Origin: Nelumbo lutea
Lineage: Eukaryota; Streptophyta; Magnoliopsida; Proteales; Nelumbonaceae
Assembly (NCBI GenBank): GCA_022828595.1
Contig: JAKGHH010000005.1
Location: forward strand, 66,459,655-66,523,654
Reading direction: 5' to 3'
Length of the DNA: 64,000 nucleotides
The notes below the pieces were generated by a model that saw only the letters and a program-made list of their open reading frames with translations, did not search any database and was not told the DNA's origin. Shown one piece after another: positions 34,767 to 47,300 of this stretch (positions are counted from its first letter, which is position 1; the number at the start of each line of letters is the position of its first letter). Position numbers and translations under genes: made by a program.

Positions 34767-37700
34767 TCAGGTACTTCCACCAAGGTAGATGCAAGAATTG
34801 TAACCTGTACAAGAAATCATCCGACACGTAAAAATTAATAAAATATAAATCCAACCTTTCAACGAAATAAAACAATAAGAAAATGACTATGAACTTAAGA
34901 ATTCAAAAACAGGGTTAATTCCTTCCTCTAATGTTTACTAGGAAGAAGAAATAATGCTTTGATTAATTAGGATCTTAGACAGAATTTCACTCTTGATAAA
35001 AGAAGTGGGAATGCGTGTACTTACTAGGATTGTTGGATGTAAGAGTTGCCGTCTGTGAGAAATCACAGTTCCAGGGATTCCGTCCAGCAGTTTGGTAGAA
35101 GAGATTCATGGCATAAGCAGCATGTGCTGCCACAGTGTTTGGTTCAAAACAAGCGCCGCCCGGTTGGAGTGGACCACAGTCGATGCCATGGCCGCAAGCA
35201 TAGTCAAGATTTGACTGCAATTGGGCATCAGAAATGCCATCCTTTGGCACACACCAAACTGTTTGCTTTGGCTGTGGAGATGGATTCACTGGAGTTGTTG
35301 GAGTTGGGGTCGTCTTAAGAGCAACAGAATCCATGTCAATAACAAGAAAGAATAACAACAATAATCCCATGAAAATTAAATCCATCTAGCTTCATAATCG
35401 CTACACAGAAAACCACCCTTTGGAACTGATTAATCACAGTACTTTTTGGATTGTTTCAAAACACTGATTAATCACTGTTCATCTCATTCTTCGAATCTTC
35501 AGACTCAATGGAGAAAGGAGATGAACAATATTTCTGCCCTTATTTATCTTTTTCTTAAAAAGCTAATTTTTTTTAGTTATTATTTTATTGATATAAGGGC
35601 CCAACAAATTAGTTATCGGCTACAATCCCTTTTTTTATTTCTGGGTACAAACAATTTTGGTGCTTTGACGCATAGCCATTTGGATCCGTTTCTGGGTACA
35701 AACGAACTTGGACGGTGGCGGAAACAGTTTGCAGTAACTTGAAATATAAGAAACTTTTAGAAAGTAGTGTACGACTCTGATTTTCAGCAGAGTTGAGAAA
35801 CTAACGTTTTTTTACTCAATCCATCCACCCAGAGGTTGATGCATGGTAACGGGACATTGGGACCCATACCCACCGGCTGTCCAGTAGCCTAAGGAATTCG
35901 GATTAGCTGAACGCGATGACTGTTCAGCAGCCCGTCAAACCAAGGTTCCACACACTTGAACAGATAACTCAAAATTCTCTCACCTGGCTGCTCTTAGATA
36001 GACCGGCGTCGTATGTCATGGTGAGATCGGGTTTGAAAAGTCCGAATGCCCGCTCAGAACCCGGCCCGGGCTTCAAATCCTCGTCGTACAATGCAAAGAG
36101 ATAAGTATCGATAGCTTTGCCAGGCATGAGTGGGGTTCCAACCATTGATCTCAGGTGTTTGATCAAATTGCCATTGTACGCCTTGGCGTTCTCCACGCTG
36201 GGCCCTACCTCATTGCTGTCTCCTTTGTAAGGCCACCCTGTCTCCGCGATCACAATCTCTACGTCCTTGAATCCCGCCCGCAGTAAGGCAGATCGAACGG
36301 CATCAACCTGCGCACAGTTAACGTTGTCAATAGTCTGATTGAGTTAGACCTTGGGATTTGGAGCCCAAGGCACAATTGGGCCAACCATTCAATACATCAG
36401 CCATCACGGCCCAATATCCTCAAATTATGGAGAATGGTAGATTGTCTTACGTTTAAGTTTCATAAAATTCTCATAACAACACATTGTGATACGTCAATAA
36501 TTAGCAATGGGACTGGGCTTTATAACTATGGGCCGAGTCCACGAATCATCTCACCTGCGCGTCGAACATATTCATGTACTTGATGTTGGTTCCCGAGTCG
36601 ACTCGGCCAGCATTGGGCTGGAAAAGACAGAAGGCTAGAGTTTCCGGCCGAGGATCGCTCTGATACGCAAAGAAGGGATATGGGTTGATGGTGAAAGGCG
36701 AACCCGTATCTTGCAGAAATCCCAGCATTGCTTTCAGCGTTTCGAATAATTCAGGATGGAACATTCCCGAAGATGGTGGATCAGATTGTGCCAAGACCGC
36801 CATGGAATGGACGGTCGACACCTTGATCTTGCCGCCCAGAGATGCTGCATTCAAGGCGTTCTGGACATTTTGCATCGCCTGCAAGAGGTTCGAGATCAGA
36901 TTCTGATCGCCAGAGGTCATGACCTCATTGCCGACGTTGATGACGATGATTTTGCTGGCGGGGTAGTAGGGGAGGACGTTGGAGTTGATCCACTGCTTCG
37001 CGAAGTTAGGGTCGGAGGCCAAGGGGGGTATGTCGCCGTTCGCCGCGGCAATTACGATGCCGATTCCCGTGTTGGCAAGAGCTTTGATGATCGCAGGATC
37101 GGCGCCGAACAATCTGACTTTTCCGATCGAGGTCGATTGGAGCAGCTTTACCGTCGCAGCCGGAGGGGGGAGATTATCAGCGACTTGGCCATAATTTACA
37201 CCGATAAAAGACTGGGAGTCTGCAGAAACAAGAAATTTTATTTTCAACGCGTAGACTTATGTTTGACTACTCGTTCGAGATGGAGAGGACTCGGTTATCA
37301 TGATTAGCTGGCTTCAAGTAAAAGTTCTGCCAACTCTGACCCGTGAATCTGTGATTCCGGCGAGTCTGAATCCGAGTCAGATCTTCAAATTCCTGAAGTC
37401 TGAGTAATATATATCGATCGGATGATACAAGAAAGACCAAATCTTCCGAGAAAATTATAAATTATAAACTAAAACAAAGAACCTGATTATTAAAATAAGG
37501 AATTGTGTTCTTATCACTGGAAAAAAATGATGTGAAATCATAGGGTAAAACAAAAGTATAAAGAACTCTAATCAAATTCAAGTGCCTTTTCCTGCGTATA
37601 ATTTTAGACACCAAAAATAAAGAAAATTCAAAAGGACACAATCTTGAAAAGAGTTACTTTCAAAAGGAAAAAAAAGAGAGAGACAGAAAAGGACCTATTG

Positions 37701-37910
37701 GGGAAAACAGTTAGAAATCCTGTAAAAAATTCATGAAAAAACTAGAGTTGAGGTTCCAGGTGCTCGCAGAGACGAATTGTACTACAAAATTGGGGATCGG
37801 AAATTTACGTGGTTGTACGAAGAGAATCGGGACTTACTTGCGATGAGAAGAGACTGTAAGAAGGTGGACAGAAGCAAGATGAAAGCCGAGTTCCGGCGAA
37901 GCTCTGCCAT
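34767..37910 (-). CDS. Secreted GH17 endo-1,3-beta-glucanase with C-terminal CBM43 (X8) module, complete
   Basis: Exons on the minus strand: 37910-37838, 37219-36555, 36307-35984, 35313-35025, 34804-34767; 462 residues in frame. Residues 1-25 are a hydrophobic signal peptide (ILLLSTFLQSLLIA). The GH17 barrel spans about 29-350, starting IGVNYGQVADNLP, with the proposed acid/base Glu123 in INVGNEV and nucleophile Glu268 in IAETGWP. A Thr/Pro-rich linker (355-370) leads to a cysteine-rich CBM43 module (WCVPKDG to CIYLGGST) that binds beta-1,3-glucan. The protein ends right after this module, with no hydrophobic tail, so it is probably a soluble wall enzyme, not GPI-anchored. The start of exon 4 (aag acceptor) is the least certain junction. 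Intron 3 holds a MITE fragment related to one at 62.5 kb. Confidence 0.93.
35893..35955. mobile_element. MITE fragment in glucanase intron 3
   Basis: GAATTCGGATTAGCTGAA and GACTGTTCAGCAG match the left arm of the fold-back MITE at 62451-62642; GGTTCCACAC follows as in that element. Only one arm is evident. Confidence 0.6.
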
Positions 37911-39735
37911 GACAGGAAGAGAGCAGAAGAGGTCACTCCTTCTGAGTGGCTGCGTTTCACTCACTCGGAGAATTCTGAAAGACAGAGAGTAGACAGGCAA
38001 GACAAAATAAGGATAAATAAGGCAGACCAGGAGAGAAGAATTGAAGAAACGAATGGGCGTCTGAGACAGTATAAAGAAGAAATCCACGTGGTCAGGTAGT
38101 AATTTCCACTTGGCTGTTCTTCTGAAATTATTAATTTTTAGTCGAGTTACAGTGAAAGATCCGAGATAAATCGAAATTCGATTAAGGAAAAGTTTCTGAT
38201 CTTTTTTATTTTTTTTAATAAGCAAGGAAAAGTCTCTTTTGAAGTCAGGTTCTTCGAGCGTGAACGTTACGGTGGGATCGATCTATTTATTATCTGAAAT
38301 TTGGAGACTTTACACTGCAAACCGTATCCAGTGTATAGTGTATGACACCGGATCTTCCTGTACATAATAATTCTGCCCACGTCTACTCACAATACATTAT
38401 TCTCGTGAATTGATAACATATGTTATTCATGTGTGACTGTGATATTATGTGGATAAGCGTGAACAAAATTTGTGGACAGGAGATCCAGACTCGTAGTATA
38501 TACCTTACAGGAGAGCGGTTTTTTGCAAGGGGAAGGGGGTTGCATTGTATCACAGTGTGTAAAATGTGAAGGCAACAGAGTCAATGGGCCCGGCCCATTG
38601 GCAACTATTAGCCATAGCCATCCAACGCAATCAATTTGTCTGTTTGTGTTATTTAATTCATATTTGTTTTGATTCCAGTTTTTGAATTTTGGAACGTTGA
38701 GATGAGATGGAGTGAATGGACTCACTGACATACGAAGGAGTACCATAATTTTGCATGACAGAGAAAAGGCCGCGTGTGCACCAGGATATAAAATATATTT
38801 CGCATCAACGCCCCACACCAGCCCCACAGCTCATCATGGGCCCATTGATTTGGAGGAAAAGGTAGGGAAAGACAGAGAATTTATACAAAATTTGTAAAAG
38901 TTTTTTCACTTTTTCTTTTCTTTTTCTGTATTTTCCTTCAAACCAAACATAACCTAAAAGGAAACTAAAAAAATCAGAAAAACAAGGAAAACGTGACGCC
39001 ATTTAGATTACAATATAATCAGGAAGATGGAAAGCAGAAGCGGAATTTGGAACCATACAAAACATTAATGATTTGAGTATTTAACTACCTTACCAGAGAT
39101 TCATTAACCAAAATCATTATCGACATAGTCATAGTCATCATAATTATCATCAAGTCTTACCCTATAGGATCGGTTCATGAATCCTGTTTGGCCTCATTTT
39201 GTAATGTATAATGTAATATGCTTTGTTAAATTATTATGGGTAATTAATTACTTTATTATTTGACCTATGTCTTTCTTTTTTTTCTACCCCAAGTCTTTAT
39301 AATCCCCTCCAACTTGAAAGAGTGTTTAGTGCTGTTTGATGAATTGATTCGGGAATATATTAAAAGAGGGGGGCCGGGAGTAGGTCCCAGACTCTATAAG
39401 ATTTTTAATCCAATACATGGGGTGGGGGTAGGGGGTTGTATGGTCACAATTCATTCTTATGCCAGTATGTCCCGTGGTTTTTTCAAGAAATTGGATTTGA
39501 TCTCACAAGACAGTGCTTGTATTTAGAATATCTCGTCATGAAAAAAGTATACAAATATAGAGATATTCCAAATACATGGCTGTAAAAAGCTGTGAGAAAA
39601 GTCTAATGAGCACTGAATCTAATCACTCTTTCCACATGTCAGCATTTACCAAATTTGTAAATTCCAAATTCGCATGAATGCCCCACAGAAAGCATCTGGC
39701 AGAACATCCCAATCATGCTTAGATGTGCATGTGGG
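37911..39735. other. Upstream region of the glucanase and intergenic DNA
   Basis: The first 80 or so bases before the start codon are presumably leader. I see no convincing TATA box and no further gene or transposon with defined ends up to 39735. Confidence 0.4.
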
Positions 39736-40090
39736 TAGGGGTGATAATTTGATTTATTTAGTTAAAATTTGAACTGAATAAATCAAAATTTTTAAAATCG
39801 AAATTTTTTATTTGATTTTTGGTTAAAACCAAATTTCATTAACATATATAAATATTATATATATATATATATATATATTATAGAACTGAATTTCATTATA
39901 ATATACTATATATAATATATTAATATATAAACATATAGCATATTATATATTATATAATAAATTTTGGTTAATTCAATTTTTTTGATTAACTCAATTTCTA
40001 ATTCTGAAAATCAAAACTAAAATCCAAATTAACTAAATAAAAAAAACCAAAACCAAAATTTTCAATTTTAACCAGATGATGCTCACCCCT
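39736..40090. mobile_element. hAT-like miniature element, relative of the 26656 element
   Basis: Ends TAGGGGTGATAATTTG and GATGCTCACCCCT. The body shares GGTTAAAACCAAATTT, an (AT)n centre and CATATAGCATATTA with the nested element at 26656-27112. No clear target duplication is left. Confidence 0.6.
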
Positions 40091-42305
40091 CACTACTAGA
40101 TGTGAAATGGGATTCAATCAGTGCAAAGTCCACTCAAACAATCATCATAACCTTGCGTTGGAAATAAATAAAACATGGGGAGATATAAGTTTACTGTGAG
40201 GCGCCAATGTGAACTTTAAAGCTACAATCCACAAGTGTCTGTCTTCTAGTTAGTGTGATAGCAAATAGTGAGTTTGAATTGAAGCTCACCTACCCAGCTT
40301 CACAAAGTCCAATAATCCACAGAGCCCTCTGTCATGTGGCAAAATAACGAGTAGTGATGAGATGAGGGCAGAGCCCTCTGTCACTTGGTAAAATCCAGTG
40401 AACGGACGGTGCAAGCCACCCATGTGGTTTTCATTGGCAATGGCAAGACAATAGAAAATGTGTTCGCTTTTTACAAGGCAATAAATGGATAGATCGAAGG
40501 TGACAGAGGCTGGAGCTCACATGGTTTTCTGAGCGTGAATGATACTTACCGAATCATCATTCTGACAACACCACAATGACGGTGGAGGAATTTTCCATTT
40601 TTCCTCATTTGACGTAAAAACGCAAGAGCGGGCCACCACCACCAGCAATCGGCATAGTAGAGAATCGCGACTGGTGCCGCCCTCCATCGAAGACTAGAAA
40701 AGTTCGGAACCATAGCTTAATAAAAAGAGAAAAGTATTCTGCATTGCAGCCCTCATAGTCTATTAGTAGCCCCCCGTCCTTATAAATTATATCCTGTTTG
40801 TGACATCAATCTTGGTCAGAATTCATCTCCTGTACGATGGAACTAAAGAATTTTGAGTTGAATTGACAAGTCATTTTTCCAATATTTCTGACAGTCAAAA
40901 ACTTATTTTGTAAGGTTTCACTTTAATAAAATGGGACTTCAATAATATTACAAAGCAAATTAATTTATTGGATTTGACCCAAGGAACTCTTTTAACTATG
41001 AATTAAGGAAAAGATTCCCAATTGAAGGGATGCTGTTTATAGGGAGTGGGGATAATACATTATGGGGGACTGAACTATAAAAAAAGCCAAGAATTTAAAA
41101 CTCTTTATAGAGTATTTTCATAGGAATTGATAGACATGATTAAAACAGGTATTTCCAAAAAAAAAAAAACACTTAGTGGATTAAGCAACATTTTTTATCT
41201 ACAATAACGATGAAAGAGACTAACTGTAGTTTTTTTTTTTCAAAACTACAGTGGAGGTTTTTATTAAAATGAAACCTCACAAATTTTGTATAATTCTCAG
41301 AAACCACCATGGAGGATTTCATTTTTTACCCTAAAAAAAACTTAACCAGAAAATTGATATAATTTGTTTCAGACTTTCAGCATAGAACTGCTGTGCTTCC
41401 CCGACCACAATTCGTACGTTACATGCCATTTTTTTAAGGCAAAAGACCATCCAGTAAGGTACTGGATGCTAATTCATTAACTAATCTGCTCAGAATTACA
41501 ATCAAAGAACAAAGACTCAAGTAGAAAACTAGGAGGAATCGACCATGTGTACAATGAGTAATACTGAGAGCATTTTTGGCCTAACTGGTGTGCAGCTTTG
41601 TTACAATTAGAAGAGACCCATAGTACTGAGCAGTGACTTTGACAATCGGAATCCTTGGATTTTTTTTTTTTTTGGTATTGGACTATAAATTATGGTCTGG
41701 GGTTATCTATTTGGTTAGCAGACCCCATCAGAGGGATTGATTTAGCCCTCTCAAAGCGAGAATGGTTCAGACCAGCGGTTTCAATCCAAGCTATAAGCCT
41801 ATAAAAGCAGAAATAACCAAGCTAGATGCTCACATCTGCCATTCCAGTCGTCCCAATTCCACCTACTGCTCTCCGTCTTTTACGATCTGGTAGGATGCAT
41901 GTGTTAAGCAGAGATGTAACAGACTTAACAGTCAATGGACACAGGAGAAAGTCTCTTACCAGCCTTCCCGACCGCTTTAAAAAATTTGTCCTCCCAGACT
42001 TTTCTTAAGTCCCTAAAAGCATCTTTTGGGTCCCTGACCCGAGGCTTTACTTACGAGCTGCCAAATTTTCACCTTTTTCCATGACATGAAGGTTACCAGC
42101 TACCACGACTAAAGACATTGCAACAATTGGTCCATCGACATGATGATCGGTGGTAGGTAAAGGCTTTTAACTTTATACAACTATTTATGCCCACTTTTTA
42201 GAAGATTGATATTTTTAAGTATTTAATAGATTTTATATTAATTTATTAAGATATACAAATATGTTTAAAAGCTTCCACCATTTACCAATATTTTTCAAGT
42301 ACATC
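40091..42305. other. Intergenic DNA, no gene seen
   Basis: A short direct repeat (AGAGCCCTCTGTCA at about 40320 and 40371) and homopolymer tracts are present, but no coding region or element could be supported. Confidence 0.4.
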
Positions 42306-42310
42306 CTAAT

Positions 42311-43176
42311 TGATGAAGGAAGATTTGGCCCGACCTCGCAAATCACGGCACGTGGCAAAAAAGGGAAGCAGCTCGGCACTCAAGACAGCATACCGAGGGT
42401 ACAAACGCCAAAGGAAAGGGACCAGCAGGCTCAAGCTCCCTACTTAGAGCTCGAACTCCCTAGCAAGAGGCCTGAGCTCCCTACTTAGAGTTCAAAAGAG
42501 CTCCCTACTTAGTGCCCGAGCTCCCTACTTAGTGATCGGACTCCCTGCGAGGAGCTCGAACTCTCCCTTTGACCCCGAGTCACACAAAGCAGAGACCCGA
42601 ACTGGCCCGTCTTATGACAGTTCGGGGCCTCCCCTTATCCGACCTCGAGATTTTGCCTCACGCACCACTCCAGGCACTTCGCTTCCGGAGCATTGAACTG
42701 GACGAACCACGCCGTACCTGACACCGAAGGAGTCCGTATCCGGGGGCGGCGCACCTGACTGATTTGGGATCTAATGCTTGACGGCCGCATTCCCAACGGC
42801 CACTTGCCACCGTCACCTGTCACCACTGCCTCCAGTTGCAGAAACGGCTCCGACAAAAGGGGCAGTGACAGTTCTGCCCCAGCAGAGGCGATGACGCCCG
42901 AACTGGCAGAAGCACGGAAATACTCATTCCCGACCTGACAGGAGACTAGGAGTGAGTGCGCGAGGTGGTTATAAAAGACTCTCCACCCCCAAAGAGGAGG
43001 TATGCAAACTTTGCACTATCTAGTTAATCTTGCCTTTGAAAGATTCTAACTTAAGCTCGGAGCCTTTACACCGGGTTCTCCTTGGAGCTTCTTCATCTCC
43101 TCCATTTCAGATCCCTGCTACTCGATTCAAAGGCAAGGTCATTGACAGCTAAGACCGGCCGGATTGCGCATCATCA
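42311..43176 (+). mobile_element. Solo LTR of a Ty3/gypsy retrotransposon
   Basis: Bounded by TGATGAAGG and GCGCATCATCA and by the 5-bp duplication ctaat (42306-42310, 43177-43181). It has a promoter-like TTATAAAAGACTC at about 42969-42981 followed by GC-rich leader sequence, as in plant gypsy LTRs. About 866 bp with no internal region, so it is the product of LTR-LTR recombination. It is much more GC-rich than its surroundings. The orientation is taken from TG..CA polarity and the TATA box. Confidence 0.75.
42418..42560. repeat. Minisatellite, unit about 20-22 bp, AGCTCCCTACTTAG core
   Basis: At least six diverged copies of (G)AGCTCCCTACTTAG plus a variable tail lie inside the upstream half of the solo LTR. 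Confidence 0.8.
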
Positions 43177-43409
43177 CTAATATTTCACACTTCAGAAAAA
43201 ATTATTAGAATGTATTTATCTTGCCTTTGAAAGATTCTAACTTAAGCTTCAGAGCCTTTACACCGGGTTCTCCCTGGAACTTCTTCATCTCCTCCGTTTC
43301 AGGTCCCCGCTACTCGATTCAAAGGCAAGGTCATTAACAGCTAAGACCGGCCGGATTGCGCATCATCACTAATACTTCACACTTCAGAGAAAACTATTAG
43401 AATGTATTT
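43027..43409. repeat. 191-bp tandem duplication of the LTR 3' end plus flank
   Basis: 43027-43217 and 43218-43409 are near-identical. Each contains the LTR end GCGCATCATCA, the target copy ctaat and about 36 bases of flank, so the duplication happened after LTR insertion. Confidence 0.9.
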
Positions 43410-44349
43410 ACTTATTCATAAAGATTTCAGTTCTGGATCCAGTATTATTGTTGATATATATTTGGAATTTATATGAATTACTCTAACACATTCACGTGTA
43501 TCTTTTCTTTTTCACCATAACCATACGATTTCAAGAGCATATTTAATTACTGTCTCTTAAAATTGTCTTTCAAATATTCCTTGTAACACCGCCAGTACGT
43601 CACTACTTCTTACACTGAGGAAAGCTACCTCAACTTGAAAATGGAATTTCCATCCAATGCCCCACAATGACAATGGAGACGATAGGAACCTTCCAAAGAA
43701 AAACGCATTTGAGAGAGAGAGAGAGAACCAGTTCGAAGACCACAGTTGGTAGTCTGAGGCTCGTGAGCCAGTCGAAAGAAGAAAGCTCTCTGTAAGGAGC
43801 AGATCTGGACTTTCTGCGAATTGAGATTTGCTCCTCACACCGATCTCACAGAACATCCCACCAAAGTATTGGGAACATCTCACTAGGAATAACAACACAC
43901 AAGTACAAGAAATCTTCCCGATGTGCAGCTGGAACGTGCTGTGGCCTGTGGGGTTGGTGTGAGGAGCAGATCCGGACTCCTATTCTGCAGATATAGATCA
44001 GGTAAAATGAAGCGACAAAAAAAAAAGTGCTGACAAGGCAACAACCCAATGCGCAACTTATTATGCCACAAGCGTCACTACCGGACAACTCAGCAAAGAG
44101 ACCAAGTACAATTACAAACCCAACTCTCCCAAGAACATTAGGAATAAATATTACAACAGTCGGATCAATCAAAATTCAAAAGAATAATAAGAACATGACC
44201 TAAGGATTACAAGATACATTCGTATACACACAACCGAGCTTAATGGACACAAGACAAAAATAAAGCAAACAGAAAGCCGCCTTCACCCAACACACAATTG
44301 AGACAGGAGAAAAGGGAACCTAACTGCAACCTGGAAGCTTGTTTCGCAA
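43410..44349. other. Intergenic and CAP 3' untranslated region
   Basis: About 44150-44349 is likely the 3' untranslated part of CAP. At 43790-43975 two copies of AGGAGCAGATC-GGACT occur with complementary GCTCCTCACACC. Open frames here match nothing I know. Confidence 0.4.
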
Positions 44350-47300
44350 TTAACCCCCAGAGTGAGAGACTGTAGATGTTACAAACTGCCCACCCTTAAG
44401 TGTGTGAACAAACTGCTGCGGCAATGAATGTTCCACCTGCGATGCAAATCCAAGTAAAGCATCACCAACAAAAGCAAGTAACACGCTCATATTTTGCTTT
44501 AGTTTTTTAGGGTGTTTATATGGTTAGGCCATTTTTAAATACATTTTTCTGTAAGGAAAGTTATATCTTCAATATTCAGAAGCATACTTTCTCAATCAAC
44601 ATGTTCTACCATTATGTACAAAGACAGTTCAGAAGCCAAGGAAAGGTTGACTTTTGAAAAGAAAACAAAGAAGAATCCTTTGAGGCCTTCTCGTTATATG
44701 ATCTGAGAAGGAATTTACTTGAGATTCACTAGTTTTCACCTGTTAACCCAATCGAAAAGTAACAATTCCTCTTACTGTTAAGGGAGAGATAAAATTCAAC
44801 ATCATCTTTATTAATGTAGGGGCTGGTAGATGGAAGAGAATGTCAATAGGTAGCCTCGCTTCAAAGTCTAGCCAAGTATACTCTGAAGTCTAGGGAAAAT
44901 CTAGACAATAGTTGCTGGTTTTCTTCTAGTAGCAGAGAACTACTAGAAAATAACAAAAAGAAGAGAAGAAATCATATTTTTTTCCAACATGGATTTCAAA
45001 AGGTGGAAAAAAAAAGAGCTACTATATAGAAGAACAAAAATCAACTCATTCATTTCTGCTATTCTGGACAGATTTACATATAGAACTCCTCAAAGTTCTG
45101 ATTGAAATATAAATTTAGCAATTACTAAAACCGCGGCTGAGTTCTAATTAGAACCTAGAAACTCCAAAGAATAAAACTTCACAAAATAGTAGTTGACTTA
45201 AACTAATAGTTTCCTAAACAAAATAGGAAACTAATAGTTGTATACCCTTCTAAAAACATAGGGCATTCCCTAAGACTGTTTGGTTTGAAAGCAAAGAGAG
45301 GGAAAAGAAGGAAACCCTACCTTTTCTTTCAAACCAAACACAGCCTAAAGAAAATAACAACTGGTTTGGAAACATAAAAATAGAAACTATAGATTTAGAA
45401 ACTGCTGCCAGCTTCCAAATCTGGGTGCAGCCTGTGGTTCTTCCTCTCATATATTTTAGTCAACTTTGGGATGCTCAAATATCTCCACAAATTGATTACC
45501 GTATCCTCTATTGCTACAGAAAGCTGAACTGAACTAAATATGTTCATCCTCTTACTCCTACAACCACATTAACCCCTTCTTTACGTGAATGAGGTTCACC
45601 CCTTGGGCCTAAAGCTCCATCAGCTATGGCACTTTAGCAGTTTTCTCAGGACAGTAGGGCTCTGGTGGTTTGTCCAAAATGGCATCAGAGATAATGCTAC
45701 TCTGTTGGCAAGTCACAAGCATGGAATTGGGGGGCTGTAAGGTTATGGTCCATGGAATGGTGTGGAACACCTGGGAGAAAAGAGCAAAGCAAACTTATGA
45801 AAAAAAAAAATTGAAGAAATCATTTGAGTACTTAAGGGGCTTTGTCCTCTTCTTAGCTCTTAGGCACTTGTAACTGATGAATTCAAAGGCCTAACTCATC
45901 AGATGATCTGAGAAGGAATTTTCTTAAGACCCTTCTGATCAGATTGCTGAAGAGGAGATAAATTTGCAATTTGAAGGAAGCAGTATTGCCAGTCAAGGCC
46001 ATTAAGCATTGGAGGGATGTTATCTATTATCTAATCTGATGCAAGTCCCTTTACTAAAAGACACTAAATCCAAGTAGGCAGAGGTTAGGGCACTTGTCAT
46101 GAGTGATTATATTGCCAATCAGCACAAGCTGTCCTCATGGGTGATTGAAGGGGACTTGGCATATGCCATAAGATGTTACTGAAGAGTGGTAAGTGAGCCC
46201 TAGTGCATGACTCACTACCTAAATGAGATTAAGGAAACTTTGGCAATCATGGCTGTTCAAATAAGTAGACTTCTATAGAATTGAAAAAAATAGTGATTGG
46301 TCTTGACAAATTGAGGATAGAGGGGGCCTCTTTTGTAAAAGTTACAGTGATGCAGGTATTGGAAGTAAGGAAAGAAGACGTGGAAGAAAAAATCAAGTTT
46401 CTTCACATTCTTGAATCAATGGCAATTTTGTAATTTTCTGGTAATTTAGATTTTGGTGCTTTTGTGTTTTTGCTAATTTATTGACTAGTTTGTCAGTGTC
46501 TAGAACAGGGATAAATTTATTTAAGGGTCTTAGTAGTATTAACAGTCATTTTGGAGAGGTCTTAGAATTTTGAAAAGTTGAAGATGAAATTACATCATTT
46601 TCATTCAACTTATTTTCAATGGGTCATAACTTGTCCACTTTGCATGATTTCAGTGTCATTTGAGCTATCCATTCAATGGGGCCGAGATCTTGTAAATCCA
46701 GCATGTCTTGAAAGAGATATAGCCATTTTATTGATAGGGTTTTGGGTTTTTCTATTTCTTCAAGTCAATGTTGGAGTTGTTTCAAGACATATTATGCTAA
46801 AGAGAAATTAGTGCATATGCTGAAAATTAAATTATGAAATAACAATTATAAGCCATCAACAAGAAGGACAAAAATCAAGAATAACTATAGAACAGAAGCA
46901 GAGATTCAAGGAAAAAAAAAAAAAAGATGGAAAGGTGAACTAGAATAAGAAAACAAAATATAAGGATATCCAAACAAGTCCAGCAAGGCAATTCATTATA
47001 AAATTGTATTCCTCAAAATCAACTAAGAAACTATTGGAATGTTAGCTTTATTTATTATGTTTGTATTCTGCTGAGTTAGGGTCCGTTTGGACAAATTAAA
47101 TCAGTTTTTTCTTTTGTTTTTTTATGCTATAACTTAAGTCCTACTGGGCATAAGGGTCCTTTCCCTTCTATTTATTATCGCCCTATATATGTTAATATAA
47201 GATGGCGCCGCCAGCACTGTAGCAGACTCCAAATCTCTTTTCTCTCTTCTCTCTTCCTCTTCTCTTCTCCTACCTCTCTTCTCCTCTGTTCGGCTGTTAA

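Noticed and set aside
36756..37307. 183-codon open frame on the plus strand
   Set aside because: It is antisense to glucanase exon 2, whose GC-rich codons leave the opposite strand open. No known domain.
43557..44172. Overlapping minus-strand open frames with hydrophobic stretches
   Set aside because: They lie in and beyond the probable CAP 3' untranslated region, overlap in conflicting frames and resemble no protein.
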